The translations under genes and the position numbers were made by a program. Of a DNA stretch of 64,000 nt, positions 43,517 to 55,540 are shown piece by piece. Below the pieces are notes generated by a model. The model saw nothing but the letters and a program-made list of their open reading frames with translations. It searched no databases and was not told the origin of the DNA. The DNA lies in contig NZ_JAMZAW010000005.1 in NCBI RefSeq assembly GCF_024158745.1, forward strand, positions 301,050 through 365,049. Direction: 5' to 3'. The stretch is from Paenibacillus tyrphae. Lineage in GTDB: Bacteria; Bacillota; Bacilli; Paenibacillales; NBRC-103111. Each line of letters begins with the position of its first letter. Within the stretch, counting starts at the first letter, position 1.

Positions 43517-44335
43517 TTATTTCGCGAAAAGTCCTTCCGGAAGCTTCGCTTCCCACGATGCGGGAGCTTCGATGCCGAGCGCCCGGACGACGACGGCCGC
43601 CGTGTCGGTAATCGTCATCGTGCCCGGAAACGAAGCGCCGCGCCCGATGCCCGGACCGACGCAGCCCCAGAAGATCGTCTTGTCCATCGGGTGATCGCTG
43701 CCGTGATCCCGCGGATCGGCTCCGCCGCCGCCATGGTCGGATACGAGGATCAGCAAGCTATCGTCCAAAAGCCCCGTTTGTTCGAGCGCATCGAGGATAA
43801 ATCCCGTATGCTCATCCGCTTCTTCGATCGCCCGCAGCTGTTCGGGCGTATTGTAACCGTGCCGGTGACCGGCCGCGTCCGGCAAATCCAGCTGGACATA
43901 CATCAGCTTCAGTTCGGGGTGCTCCCGGATATAAGCGGCTGCGGCTAGCGACAGATCGCGGTCCTTCATCGATATTTTATGGACGCCGATGGAAGGTTCG
44001 ATAATGCCGTCGTTGATCGGGGACCACGCGCTGAATGCGGCCAATGTGGCGTCGGGATAGGCCTCGCGCACGACCCGAAAGATCGATGGATACGGCGAGT
44101 CGTCCGGGTACGAATGGCTGCTTGCGGCTTCGTTGGTCAACCCGTGCTTGTCCGGCGCGACGCCATGCAGAAGCGATCCCCAGCATTGCGCACTGATCGT
44201 CGGCGTCGCCGTCTGGGCTTGGAAGTCGAACGTTCCCATCCGGACGAGCCGGTCCAAGTTCGGCGTATTCGCGGACGTTACGAAGTTGCCTGCTCCGTCC
44301 CAGCCGATAATAATGACACGAGCGATAGGTTTCAT
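43517..44335 (-). CDS. Alkaline-phosphatase/NPP-family phosphodiesterase
   Basis: The 272-residue protein has the metal motif IIIGWDGAGNF near the start, nucleophile region TPTISAQCWGSLLHGVAPDKHG, split here, and metal ligands in DLPDAAGHRHG, LVSDHGGGGADPRDHGSDHP. These are typical of type I phosphodiesterases. The ATG at 44335 follows GGGAGAG by 7 bases. No signal peptide, so it is cytoplasmic. Substrate unknown. Confidence 0.88.
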   Translation of the reverse strand: MKPIARVIIIGWDGAGNFVTSANTPNLDRLVRMGTFDFQAQTATPTISAQCWGSLLHGVAPDKHGLTNEAASSHSYPDDSPYPSIFRVVREAYPDATLAAFSAWSPINDGIIEPSIGVHKISMKDRDLSLAAAAYIREHPELKLMYVQLDLPDAAGHRHGYNTPEQLRAIEEADEHTGFILDALEQTGLLDDSLLILVSDHGGGGADPRDHGSDHPMDKTIFWGCVGPGIGRGASFPGTMTITDTAAVVVRALGIEAPASWEAKLPEGLFAK

Positions 44336-44554
44336 GGATGAGCTCTCCCCTTTCGTTACGTTTATCATAATCCTCGTTAGGGGAAAAAGTCAAACTAATT
44401 ACAACAAAACGCAATTAAACACACAATATCTGTGAAAAAGAGGAAAAACAACAATGTTTCTATTGCTGCAGCATGGACTTCATTCGTTGGCGCCATGAAT
44501 CAAAAAGCCGGCCGTTTCGCTGTTATTTGGCGTTCCGCCCGATTGGCCGCGAGA

Positions 44555-44683
44555 CTAACGCATGATTTTAATAAGAGCGGCAACCTCCTCCTCGCCATAA
44601 CCTTCATCTATGGCCCTCTGGAAAAGCTTGTGGGCAAATAGCGGCAATTCGTTGTTCATGCCGGCTTCGCGTGCTTGTTCCAT
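44555..44683 (-). pseudogene. 3' remnant of a 3-hydroxyisobutyrate-dehydrogenase-like gene
   Basis: The last 42 residues read EQAREAGMNNELPLFAHKLF, then QRAIDEGYGEEEVAALIKIM. This resembles the C-terminal helices of 6-phosphogluconate/3-hydroxyisobutyrate dehydrogenases. The NAD-binding part is absent. The homology ends at about 44684, exactly where the WYL remnant on the other strand begins. Confidence 0.6.
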
Positions 44684-44684
44684 T

Positions 44685-45218
44685 TTGAAGGAACTGCTGG
44701 AGGCCGCGCTGGAGCAGCGGGTCGTCACGATCGCGTACGAAGCGGCCTCGCGCCGGGAACGGATGATCCAGCCGCTCGGCTTGTATACGATGAATGGATT
44801 GTGGTACTGCCAGGCGTACTGTTTTTTGGCGGAGGATTATCGGGTGTTCCGCGTGGATCGGGTGAAGGATTTCTCGCATGAGGCCGACCAAAGCCGGCGA
44901 TTGGATACGACCGAGGAGCACATACAGACGTGGATTTTGCGAACGGATGAGAGTGAGGCGTTGGAGCTTGAGGTGGACTTGACGCCGGAGGGGGTAAGGC
45001 GATGCCAGTCGGATTTGTGGCTGTCCCAATCCGTCAAGCTGCGCGAGGACGGCTCGGGCACGATTCGCACCATGATGAGCGCGTCGTACGCGCCATGGGC
45101 GGTGCACTTCTTTCTCGGCTTCGGCACAGAGGCAAACGTGAAGCATCCCTCAGCGGTGCGAGAGCAAATACAAAGCAAACTCCGTGAGATGCTTAACCAA
45201 TATGCGGATTCGAAATGA
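44685..45218 (+). pseudogene. Truncated WYL-domain regulator
   Basis: The frame encodes LKELLEAALEQRVVTIAYEA, then RERMIQPLGLYTMNGLWYCQ and a C-terminal WCX-like part. This is the WYL half of YafY-type regulators; the N-terminal HTH (about 130 residues) is missing, and upstream codons do not match. It cannot act as a normal DNA-bound regulator. Confidence 0.7.
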
Positions 45219-45411
45219 TTATCATTATATTACCATAGAAGGAATTTATAGGAATCACGTCGAAGGATGTTTAAAGAAAGGAAAAAGAAACCCAATGTCG
45301 CAGAAGAAAGGAGGAATGGCTTGGAACTAACGGAACGGCACTTTCGCTTGGATCGAGGAAGGAGCAGCGACCGAAAGCGCTCCCCCATCCCCTCGCACTA
45401 TCCAACGAAGT

Positions 45412-46104
45412 CTATTCAACGGTCAATAGCTGTTCCGTGAAACCGCCGATTTCAAGCTCCCGGTCGATAAAATGGATCTCCAAGATCCAGTCCCGCGGAC
45501 GGCCGTTCTGATCCGGGTCTCTCATGGGAATGTTGTTCTCTGGATGAATGTAGTTCTCGACTTCTTCGCCTTGGATCTGCTCGTGAGGGAATTCGCCGAT
45601 GAGATGTCCGGCGTGCGTGCCTCCGAATTCCCAGCCGTATTTTGCCGCAAGCCCGCTTATAAAAGCAAACAGCTCGCTGCCGGTAATCTGGGGCTGGGAT
45701 TGGAAGAAGGCTTTCCCTTCCGCCCAAGCCAGAGCGATGTCGCTCTGCAGCTTTAATTTGATCGGGTCGTCACCCAGCACGTAGGTGCGGCCGAAATCGG
45801 CTTCCCAGTCTTCGAAGATCGGGCCAAAGTCGAGAAACACAATATCTTCCTCGGAGACGGTCAAATCCGGGGGATTTTCCCGGTAAGGGTACAGCGTATT
45901 TCTGCCGGCCCGTACGATGCGCTTGTGCCAATATTTTTTGATGCCGAACATTTGGAACGCCAGCTCGTAAATTTCACGATTGATTTGCTTTTCGGTTACG
46001 CCGCTGCGCAGCAGGCTTTTTTCTTCGATCGCTCTGAACAGCTCGGCCGCTTTCGTCTCGGCTTCCCGCAGCGATAAGTGTCGTTGGGTCATATAAGAAT
46101 TCAT
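45412..46104 (-). CDS. M24-family metallopeptidase-like protein
   Basis: The 230-residue protein has the M24 pita-bread metal ligands: DFGPIFEDWEADFGRTY, GGTHAGHLIGEFPHEQ and EIHFIDRELEIGGF. It is shorter than Xaa-Pro peptidases because the N-terminal domain is absent. It overlaps the stop of the HAD gene, so the two are coupled. Substrate unknown. Confidence 0.85.
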   Translation of the reverse strand: MNSYMTQRHLSLREAETKAAELFRAIEEKSLLRSGVTEKQINREIYELAFQMFGIKKYWHKRIVRAGRNTLYPYRENPPDLTVSEEDIVFLDFGPIFEDWEADFGRTYVLGDDPIKLKLQSDIALAWAEGKAFFQSQPQITGSELFAFISGLAAKYGWEFGGTHAGHLIGEFPHEQIQGEEVENYIHPENNIPMRDPDQNGRPRDWILEIHFIDRELEIGGFTEQLLTVE

Positions 46105-46853
46105 GCGCTAAGCTCCTTCAGCTTGGATATAATATTTTGTTCCACCCGGTCATCCACTGGAATTTGCTCTTTGGCGATATGCAGCAGAGGCGCGAATTCC
46201 CCGATGACGACGGAATGGAGAGCCTTTTCGAACAGCGGGAGATCGTTCATATCATTGCCCAGGCAAATAAACGGCTCCAGCCCAAGACCGGTTTGTTCCA
46301 GACCCCTCATTTTGTTGACGTTGTTCGAAGTAATATCTAAAATGCCTTCCGCCGAATGATAATGAATCGTCACATCCAGCCGGGAAATGATGTCCGCTAA
46401 TTGTTTAAATCTGTCGCACGCCAACACGACAATTTTAACGAAAGCTTCGATCCGGCTCACGTCTATGCGTTCCGCAAGCTTGTTTTGGTCCAGACTCATG
46501 AGCAGAGGATGAGGCCGATGCGACTTTAAAGCATAGTTCAGCTTGTCGTCAATCAAATATTCGGCCTGGAATTCATCCAGGATGGCTACGATTTCGCGGG
46601 CCAGTTCGGTGGGAATGGCATTCAAGTAGAGAGGCTTTCCCCGGTAATGAGCCATCGCTCCGTTCGCGCCGATGAGAAGGTGGTCGTGAAACCGCTCGTC
46701 CAGAACGGGCAGCATATCGCGGTAAGGCCGCGCGGAAGCGAAGCCGATAAAATGGCCGGCTTCCTGCAAATCCAGTAAACAATCCAGAATGTTTTTTGAA
46801 ATGGGCTGCCCTTTGAAGCAAATCGTCCCGTCCATATCTAAAATAAAGTTCAT
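46101..46853 (-). CDS. Cof-type HAD hydrolase
   Basis: The 250-residue phosphatase has motif I DMDGTICFKG, motif II in GFASARPYRDM, and motif III/IV LGNDMNDLPLFEKA of the HAD-IIB (Cof) group, with a cap domain between. It dephosphorylates a small sugar phosphate or cofactor. It lies before the M24 gene with a four-base overlap. Confidence 0.9.
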   Translation of the reverse strand: MNFILDMDGTICFKGQPISKNILDCLLDLQEAGHFIGFASARPYRDMLPVLDERFHDHLLIGANGAMAHYRGKPLYLNAIPTELAREIVAILDEFQAEYLIDDKLNYALKSHRPHPLLMSLDQNKLAERIDVSRIEAFVKIVVLACDRFKQLADIISRLDVTIHYHSAEGILDITSNNVNKMRGLEQTGLGLEPFICLGNDMNDLPLFEKALHSVVIGEFAPLLHIAKEQIPVDDRVEQNIISKLKELSA

Positions 46854-46951
46854 CTGTCATTCACCTCGCTAGCAGTAATACTACCAATCATAATGCATTC
46901 GCATGACGGGGAAAGGGACAGAATCACGAAAATCGGTGGGACAAGCCAATT

Positions 46952-48355
46952 TCAAGCGGGGCCGAACCAAGCTTCGGTCAACCGCCGGATGCCCATACGA
47001 ATCTCATCGCAGCTCAAGGCTCCATAACCAAGCAGCAGGGTAGGATACTCGCTTGTAGGACGAAGCCAGTACCTGGAAGTCCCGTAAACCTTGACGCCTT
47101 TTTCCAGCGCTGATGCAATGAGCTCCGATTCGGATTTCGTTGTTTTCACGGTTAGGATAGCGTGCAGCCCGGTATCTTTTCCCTCGACCTCCACAAAGTA
47201 CGACTCGTACCGGGATATGGCTTCGAATAGAGCTTCCCGTTTCTCTTCATAGTGCTTCCGCATCTTGAGCAAATGCTTATGCCAATAACCGTCGGCTATA
47301 TAGTGGGCCAAGGTCAGCTGATCGAGCCGGGACACAGGCTGGTCGTATTCCCTTACTTTCAAGCGAAATAAAGGCAGCATCGCCTTGGGAAGTACCAGAT
47401 AGCTTAGATTGGCGACCGGCAGCAAAGTTTTGGAAATGCTTCCGATGTACATGATCTTCTCGGGGGCCAGACTTTGAATGGACGGCAAATAACGATCGTC
47501 ATACCTGAACTCCCATTCGTAGTCATCCTCGATGATGTATTTAACCGAATTCGCACCTGCGCGCGACCGGACCCACTGAATCAGCTGCTGCCGTTTGTCT
47601 TGAGACATCGCCAGCTTGTTTCGGAATTGCTGGGAAGGACTCACATACACCACATTCGCCCTGCTCTTCTCAAGCTCTTCAATCGAAATACCGTCTTCGG
47701 CCAGCGGAATCGCACGGACTTGAAAGCCATGGTTGATCAACGTATTTCTTGCCCCGTCGTAGCCGGGGTTTTCGACGCCGATGACATTCCGGTTCTTGTC
47801 CAGAAGCTGACTTAACAGGGATAAGAGCTGCTGAGGCGTAGAGCCGATAATCATCTGCCCGGGCCCGGACACCACGCCTCTGGATTCATACAGCAGCCGG
47901 GACAGCTCGTTCCTTAACAGGTACTCGCCTTGGGAATTTCCTTCCACTTCATACTTGCTTTGATAATGAGCGATCAGCGTGTTGCGCGCTTTGTTCCATG
48001 GATGGAACGGAAAAGCGGACAGCTCGATATTCCCGTATCGAAAATCGATTTGGATATCTTTGTTCAAGGCGTCGCTTGAAGCCGATCCCGGATCATGAAC
48101 GAGCGTTTCGGCTTGATGAACTACCTGATAGCCTTTTTTGGGAATGGTGCGGAGGTAGCCTTCCGAGACGAGAAGCTGATACGCGGTTTCAACCGTATTT
48201 TTGCTGACTTTCAGCGTGCGGGCGCAGCTTCGAATGGAGGGGAGAAACGAGCCGTACGGCAACTGCCCCTGTCGGATTCCATCTTTGAAATAACCGTAAA
48301 TTTGAAAAAATAAAGGCGCTTGATTCGGCAAAAGTTCTAAGGAAAGCTCACGCAT
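46952..48355 (-). CDS. MocR-type PLP-dependent regulator
   Basis: The 467-residue protein joins a GntR HTH (SIRSCARTLKVSKNTVETAYQLLVSEGYL, split here; residues 40-75) to an aminotransferase-like PLP domain (lysine in GSISKTLLPVANLSYLV). MocR regulators sense amino acids or vitamin B6. It is divergent from the FadH-like/acyl-CoA ligase operon and probably controls it. Confidence 0.93.
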   Translation of the reverse strand: MRELSLELLPNQAPLFFQIYGYFKDGIRQGQLPYGSFLPSIRSCARTLKVSKNTVETAYQLLVSEGYLRTIPKKGYQVVHQAETLVHDPGSASSDALNKDIQIDFRYGNIELSAFPFHPWNKARNTLIAHYQSKYEVEGNSQGEYLLRNELSRLLYESRGVVSGPGQMIIGSTPQQLLSLLSQLLDKNRNVIGVENPGYDGARNTLINHGFQVRAIPLAEDGISIEELEKSRANVVYVSPSQQFRNKLAMSQDKRQQLIQWVRSRAGANSVKYIIEDDYEWEFRYDDRYLPSIQSLAPEKIMYIGSISKTLLPVANLSYLVLPKAMLPLFRLKVREYDQPVSRLDQLTLAHYIADGYWHKHLLKMRKHYEEKREALFEAISRYESYFVEVEGKDTGLHAILTVKTTKSESELIASALEKGVKVYGTSRYWLRPTSEYPTLLLGYGALSCDEIRMGIRRLTEAWFGPA

Positions 48356-48547
48356 CGGACACCCTCAACTTCAACATAATCGTATGTATTAATGCTATTT
48401 AGTTATAAATAGACATAAATAAATCTAATTATACGCAGGTTGAATTCAGGATGTAAACCTAACCTGCGAAGCGGATGTTATAAATGACAAGTCCTGCATA
48501 TAAATGATCAATATAGCAGGTCCTGTGAAACGAAAGGGAGAGAGACA
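48356..48547. promoter_or_regulatory. Divergent region with inverted repeat
   Basis: CCTGCATATA and ATATAGCAGG (48494-48520) form a near-perfect inverted repeat just before the reductase gene, a likely MocR site. An AT-rich stretch at 48395-48435 probably holds both promoters. Confidence 0.5.
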
Positions 48548-50509
48548 ATGAAGCTGGATCATTTGTTTCAACCGATACGCTTGGGCCGCTTGGAGCTTCC
48601 CAACCGTGTCCTTATGGGCTCGATGCATACCGGGCTGGAAGGGGAAGAAGCGGGCAGTCAAGCCTTGATTGATTTCTATAAGGAAAGAGCAGGTGAGGAC
48701 GGTCCCGGCTTGATCGTGACGGGCGGCATTTCCGTCTCGCCCGAAGGGGACGGCGGTCATAACTTCATGGGATTTTACAGCGATGAGCATTGCAAGCATA
48801 TGGAAAGCCTGACGGCTCAAGTGCATGCGGCCGGAGGGCGGATCGCGGCCCAATTGTTTCACGCCGGGCGGTACGCTTACTCGGATTTGACGGGCATCCT
48901 CGCCGTAGCGCCTTCCGCCATCCGTTCGCCGATCCATCGTCACACGCCAAGGGAGCTTACCAACGAGGAAATCGAGGAGCTTATCGCCCGCTTTGCGGCC
49001 AGCGCGAAGAAGGCGGCGGACCTCGGATTCGATGCCGTGGAGATTATGGGGTCGGAAGGGTATCTGATCAATCAATTCTTATCCCCGGCGACCAATAAAC
49101 GCACCGATGCATGGGGCGGCTCATTCGAGCATCGGACAAGATTCGCGCTGCGCATCGTTCAGGCGGTTCGCGAAGCGGTCGGACCCGGCTATCCGGTCAT
49201 TTTCCGGCTATCCGGCGCTGATCTGGTCCCGGATAGCACGACGGAGGAAGAAACGCTGCAATTCGCCGGCATGGTGGCAGACGCGGGAGCGGATGCGATC
49301 AACGTGGGAATCGGCTGGCATGAATCCCAGGTGCCGACCATCTCCATGATGGTTCCCCGGGCCGGATATATTCACATCGCGGAAATGATCAAACGGGCGG
49401 TGAACGTTCCGGTGATCGGCAGCAACAGAATTAACGATCCCCGGCTGGCCGATGAGCTGCTGCAGCGCGGAGCGTGCGATCTGGTATCGATGGCGCGCCC
49501 GTTCCTGGCGGACCCCGATCTGCTGCGCAAAGCCCGCGACGGGCAGTTCGACCGGATCAACACCTGTATTGCTTGCAATCAGGCGTGTCTCGATCAAGTG
49601 TTCGAAGGCCGACCCGCCTCATGCCTGGTCAATCCGAGGGTGGGCCGGGAATCGAAGTGGAAGCCTTTCAGGGTGCAACGTCCCCGCCACATCGCGGTCA
49701 TCGGCGGAGGGGCCGCCGGGATGGAAGCGGCACGGGCATTGGCGGAGATTGGCGAGCGCGTCGTGCTGTACGAAAAAGATGACCGGCTGGGCGGGCAGTT
49801 GAATCTGGCGAAGCGGATTCCCGGCAAACAGGAGTTTGCCGAAACGCTGCGCTATTATCAGCATGAATTGCACCGCTTAGGCGTAGATATCCGCTTAAAC
49901 CATAGTCCGACGCCGGAGGAAATCGTCGCTCATGCTCCGGATCTGGTCGTGCTGGCCAGCGGTATCAAGCCGCGAATCCCCGAGCTGCCGGGTACCTCGT
50001 TTCCTCATGTATGGACGTATCAGCAAGTGCTCCGGGGAGAGGCCGAGGTTGGGAAGCGGGTCGTGATCATCGGAGCGGGAGGGATCGGCTGCGATCTGGC
50101 GCATTACTTATCCGAGCAGGCGGAGCGTGAGATTTATCTGCTTCGCAGAAAAGGCAAGCCCGGCGAAACGCTTGGCAAAACGACCCGTTGGGCGCTTCTC
50201 TCGCATCTGCGGCAGAAGAAGGTTCAATTTGTGACCGACTTAAGCTACGAGCGGATTGACGAAGACGGAGTTGTCATACAGCTGCAGACGGAGCACGGGC
50301 CGGAAACGAAAAAAATTCCCGCCGACACCGTCATTCTTGCAGCCGGACAGCTATCCGAAGCGTGGGATGACCAGCTCGTTCAGCGGGCAGGCATTCCTGT
50401 CGTCAAAATCGGCGGGGCCCGATTCCCGGGAGAGCTGGATGCCAAGCGAGCCATCTATGAAGGTGCGTGCGTTGCTTACGAGGAAGGCAGGCTTGCGAAG
50501 ACCGAATAA
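48548..50509 (+). CDS. FadH-like enoate/2,4-dienoyl-CoA reductase
   Basis: The 653-residue flavoprotein has an OYE-type FMN barrel (residues 1-340), a [4Fe-4S] site in CIACNQACLDQVF and SCLVNP, and FAD/NAD(P) folds (GGGAAGMEAARALAEIGERV, GAGGIGCDLAHYL). It reduces conjugated double bonds with electrons from NADPH. AAAGGGAGAGAG precedes the ATG. It is followed 18 bases later by an acyl-CoA ligase, so both probably use an unsaturated acid. Confidence 0.93.
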   Translation: MKLDHLFQPIRLGRLELPNRVLMGSMHTGLEGEEAGSQALIDFYKERAGEDGPGLIVTGGISVSPEGDGGHNFMGFYSDEHCKHMESLTAQVHAAGGRIAAQLFHAGRYAYSDLTGILAVAPSAIRSPIHRHTPRELTNEEIEELIARFAASAKKAADLGFDAVEIMGSEGYLINQFLSPATNKRTDAWGGSFEHRTRFALRIVQAVREAVGPGYPVIFRLSGADLVPDSTTEEETLQFAGMVADAGADAINVGIGWHESQVPTISMMVPRAGYIHIAEMIKRAVNVPVIGSNRINDPRLADELLQRGACDLVSMARPFLADPDLLRKARDGQFDRINTCIACNQACLDQVFEGRPASCLVNPRVGRESKWKPFRVQRPRHIAVIGGGAAGMEAARALAEIGERVVLYEKDDRLGGQLNLAKRIPGKQEFAETLRYYQHELHRLGVDIRLNHSPTPEEIVAHAPDLVVLASGIKPRIPELPGTSFPHVWTYQQVLRGEAEVGKRVVIIGAGGIGCDLAHYLSEQAEREIYLLRRKGKPGETLGKTTRWALLSHLRQKKVQFVTDLSYERIDEDGVVIQLQTEHGPETKKIPADTVILAAGQLSEAWDDQLVQRAGIPVVKIGGARFPGELDAKRAIYEGACVAYEEGRLAKTE

Positions 50510-50527
50510 CGATATGGAGGGGTAAGC

Positions 50528-52183
50528 ATGGAAAAAGCATGGTACAAGGTGTGGCCCAAAGATGTTCCGCGGCATTTCATCTTTGAAGATAAGGTCCTGG
50601 AAAACTATGTTGAGGAACATGCGCGAACGAATCCCGACGATACGGCGGTTTACTTCTATGGCAAGATGATCACGTATGGCGAGCTGGCAGACATGTACTT
50701 GCAGCTCGCCTCCCAGCTGCATGCAAGAGGCGTGGACAAGGGCGACACCGTCGCCCTCTATATGGAGAACAGCCCGCAGTTTATCATGGCGTTTCTGGCC
50801 GTCCAGCGTCTGGGCGCGATAGCGGTGCCCATGAATCCGATGTTCAAGCGGGCGGAGCTGAGCCATCTGCTGGGAGACGCCAAGCCTAAGGCCATCTTCA
50901 TTCAGGAAAGTTTGCTGGAGCATTTGTGTCCGATTTTGTCGGAGTTTCCTGGGCTGCGGATCATTTCGACGGCGCTGACGGATTTTGCCCCCGATCATCC
51001 GGAATTTCCGATGTCGTTCGGTCCTATGGAGAGAACGATAAGCAGGCTTCCGGGAGAGGAGCGCATTCTGGAGTTGATTCATTACGACGATCCGATTCCT
51101 CCGGCCAATGCGTGCCTGGACGATACCGCGGTGCTGCAATACACTTCGGGAACGACGGGCATGCCCAAGGGCGCGGAGCTGACGCACCGCAATATTGTGG
51201 CTAACGCGTTTTCGTTCAGGGACGGGGTGGGAACGAAGCCGCGCGACCGTCATCTGGTGGCGATGCCTTTGTTTCATGTTATCGGCCTGATCAACTGCAT
51301 GGGGTCGCCGCTCTGCAATGGAGGCGCGATGATGCTGTTCCACCGTTTTGTGCCGGACGTCGTTCTGGAAGCGATTCACAAGCTGAAAATCCAGCATTGG
51401 GTAAGCACGGCTACGATGAATATCGCGGTCATTAATCACCCGAACGCAGCGAATTACGATCTGTCTTCCCTGTCGGGCTGCCTGTCGGGGGGCGCTCCGG
51501 TACCTAGGCCGATCTTTGAGCGCTTCTACGAAGTTACCCGTACCCGGCTGCTGGAAGGCTATGGACTGAGCGAGACAACGGCCCAGATTACGATGAACTT
51601 TATGGATAACGCGAGGATTGGCTCAGCCGGCATCCCACTGATGGATGCGGACGTTCGCGTCGTTGCCATAGACGATCCGACCGTGGAGGTTCCGCCCGGA
51701 CAGCAGGGAGAGCTCGCTTTCAAAGGACCGATGGTCATGAAGGGCTACTGGAAAAACCCGCAGGCTACGGCTGACGCGTTTGTCGAAGGATGGTTTTTAA
51801 CCGGGGATTTAGGGCACGTGGATGAGGACGGCTACGTCTATATTTCCGGCCGGAAAAAAGAATTGATCAAATCGTCGGGCTTCTCCGTCTTCCCTAACGA
51901 AGTGGAGAGTATCATGCACAAGCATACCGCGATTAAAGAAGTTTGCGTCGTTGGCGTAGCCCACGATTACCGGGGCGAGGAAGTGAAGGCGTATGTCGTG
52001 CTCAAGGACGAAGCGGTCGGGAAAGTGACGGAGCAGGACATCGTCGATTGGGCCAAAGAGCATATGGCCGTATACAAATATCCGCGCAAAGTCGAGTTTT
52101 TGAACGAGCTGCCCAAGACCGGATCGGGCAAATTGCTGCGCAGGGTGCTGTACGAACGGGCGAATCAGATTCAAAATACGTAG
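50528..52183 (+). CDS. Acyl-CoA ligase (AMP-binding)
   Basis: The 551-residue enzyme activates a carboxylic acid to its CoA ester. Motifs: YTSGTTGMPKGAELTHRN, EGYGLSETTAQITMN, GWFLTGDLGHVDEDGY and the C-terminal catalytic Lys in PKTGSGKLLRR. GGAGGGG precedes the ATG. The acid chain length cannot be told. It makes one operon with the FadH-like reductase. Confidence 0.93.
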   Translation: MEKAWYKVWPKDVPRHFIFEDKVLENYVEEHARTNPDDTAVYFYGKMITYGELADMYLQLASQLHARGVDKGDTVALYMENSPQFIMAFLAVQRLGAIAVPMNPMFKRAELSHLLGDAKPKAIFIQESLLEHLCPILSEFPGLRIISTALTDFAPDHPEFPMSFGPMERTISRLPGEERILELIHYDDPIPPANACLDDTAVLQYTSGTTGMPKGAELTHRNIVANAFSFRDGVGTKPRDRHLVAMPLFHVIGLINCMGSPLCNGGAMMLFHRFVPDVVLEAIHKLKIQHWVSTATMNIAVINHPNAANYDLSSLSGCLSGGAPVPRPIFERFYEVTRTRLLEGYGLSETTAQITMNFMDNARIGSAGIPLMDADVRVVAIDDPTVEVPPGQQGELAFKGPMVMKGYWKNPQATADAFVEGWFLTGDLGHVDEDGYVYISGRKKELIKSSGFSVFPNEVESIMHKHTAIKEVCVVGVAHDYRGEEVKAYVVLKDEAVGKVTEQDIVDWAKEHMAVYKYPRKVEFLNELPKTGSGKLLRRVLYERANQIQNT

Positions 52184-52214
52184 GCGGACGGAGAGAGCGG
52201 TTTTGTAAAGTGCT

Positions 52215-52272
52215 GCAGAGGTCTTTTTGTTTATGAGACCGTGCCGGGGCAGGCTGCCATGGAGACCTCTGC
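52215..52272. repeat. Inverted repeat after the ligase gene
   Basis: GCAGAGGTCT (52215) and AGACCTCTGC (52263) are perfect complements around 38 bases. No T run follows, so it may be a rho-dependent or RNA-stabilising hairpin. Confidence 0.6.
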
Positions 52273-52310
52273 GACAGATTTAACTTTATAAAAAATTGAC
52301 CAAAGGCTAA

Positions 52311-52339
52311 TTGACACCAATGACAGATTACAGTATTCT
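52311..52339 (+). promoter_or_regulatory. Promoter of the M4 protease gene
   Basis: TTGACA at 52311 and TATTCT at 52334 are 17 bases apart. The predicted leader is about 235 bases long. Confidence 0.75.
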
Positions 52340-52345
52340 AAAAAA

Positions 52346-54892
<2,547 letters not shown>

Positions 54893-54914
54893 CGTTTGGA
54901 GTTAGGTGATAAGG

Positions 54915-54948
54915 GGCCGCACCTGTCAGCAGGTGCGGTCTTTTTTTT
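54915..54948 (+). terminator. Terminator of the protease gene
   Basis: CCGCACCTG pairs with CAGGTGCGG, followed by eight T. The stretch 54949-55254 after it is AT-rich and holds no gene I can support. Confidence 0.9.
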
Positions 54949-55254
54949 GGTAGTAGGACAGGGTAAATCGCTTTTGGTAATAAATTTCCAAGCCCCCGCC
55001 TCTTTGGGAGTGGGGAATTTGATGTTGTACGTGTACTACAGTTGGATCTTTTCGAAAAATCGAGAATAACGTAAGCAGGACTAATGACTATACTATTTTT
55101 TGACTTCATGAAAAGTGTAGTTGAGTCATATTGCCTTATTGTTTTTGAGGCAGAACAGATCGTAAGTAGTAGCTGGATATTTCTAAAAAGATGTTTATAG
55201 ATGGAAAGACCTAATATACAATATCTTTTTTATTTGGTAAAATAATACTCGTGA

Positions 55255-55455
55255 TTATAGCCAGCCTCTATCTAATTCTTTTATAACTGATGGCTCGCAC
55301 TTTAAAGTCTGCTTAAACGTTTTAATCAAAGCCAAAGATTCTGCGGTAGATAGATATAAATTATTTGCGAGACGCCCTTCGATTTCGATTGGATTAACGT
55401 TTTTGAACCCATGAACGACATGATGTAATTGTGGAGTCAACTGGATGATTAGCAT
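55255..55455 (-). CDS. Small protein divergent from the ComP-type kinase
   Basis: The 66-residue product starts LIIQLTPQLHHVVHGFKN and ends IKELDRGWL. GAGAGGA is 12 bases before the ATG, a weak spacing. It lies within the AT-rich block that continues into the kinase sensor half. The Trp near the C-terminus recalls ComX pheromones, but there is no comQ, the strand is opposite, and the rest has no match I know. Confidence 0.45.
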   Translation of the reverse strand: MLIIQLTPQLHHVVHGFKNVNPIEIEGRLANNLYLSTAESLALIKTFKQTLKCEPSVIKELDRGWL

Positions 55456-55540
55456 ATAAGGGACATCCTCTCTTGGACGATTTTGCTATGACTAGTATAT
55501 CAAGAAATTTTTGTTAAAGTAAGAATTAGGGAGAAGTTTT

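Noticed and set aside
44432..44641. 69-residue plus-strand frame before the WYL remnant
   Set aside because: No ribosome site, and it lies opposite the dehydrogenase remnant, which explains its sequence.
45300..45411. AAAGGAGG with a TTG start, about 38 codons
   Set aside because: The ribosome site is strong, but the product is basic, featureless and runs into the M24 gene on the other strand. It could be a cut-off gene start; not supported.
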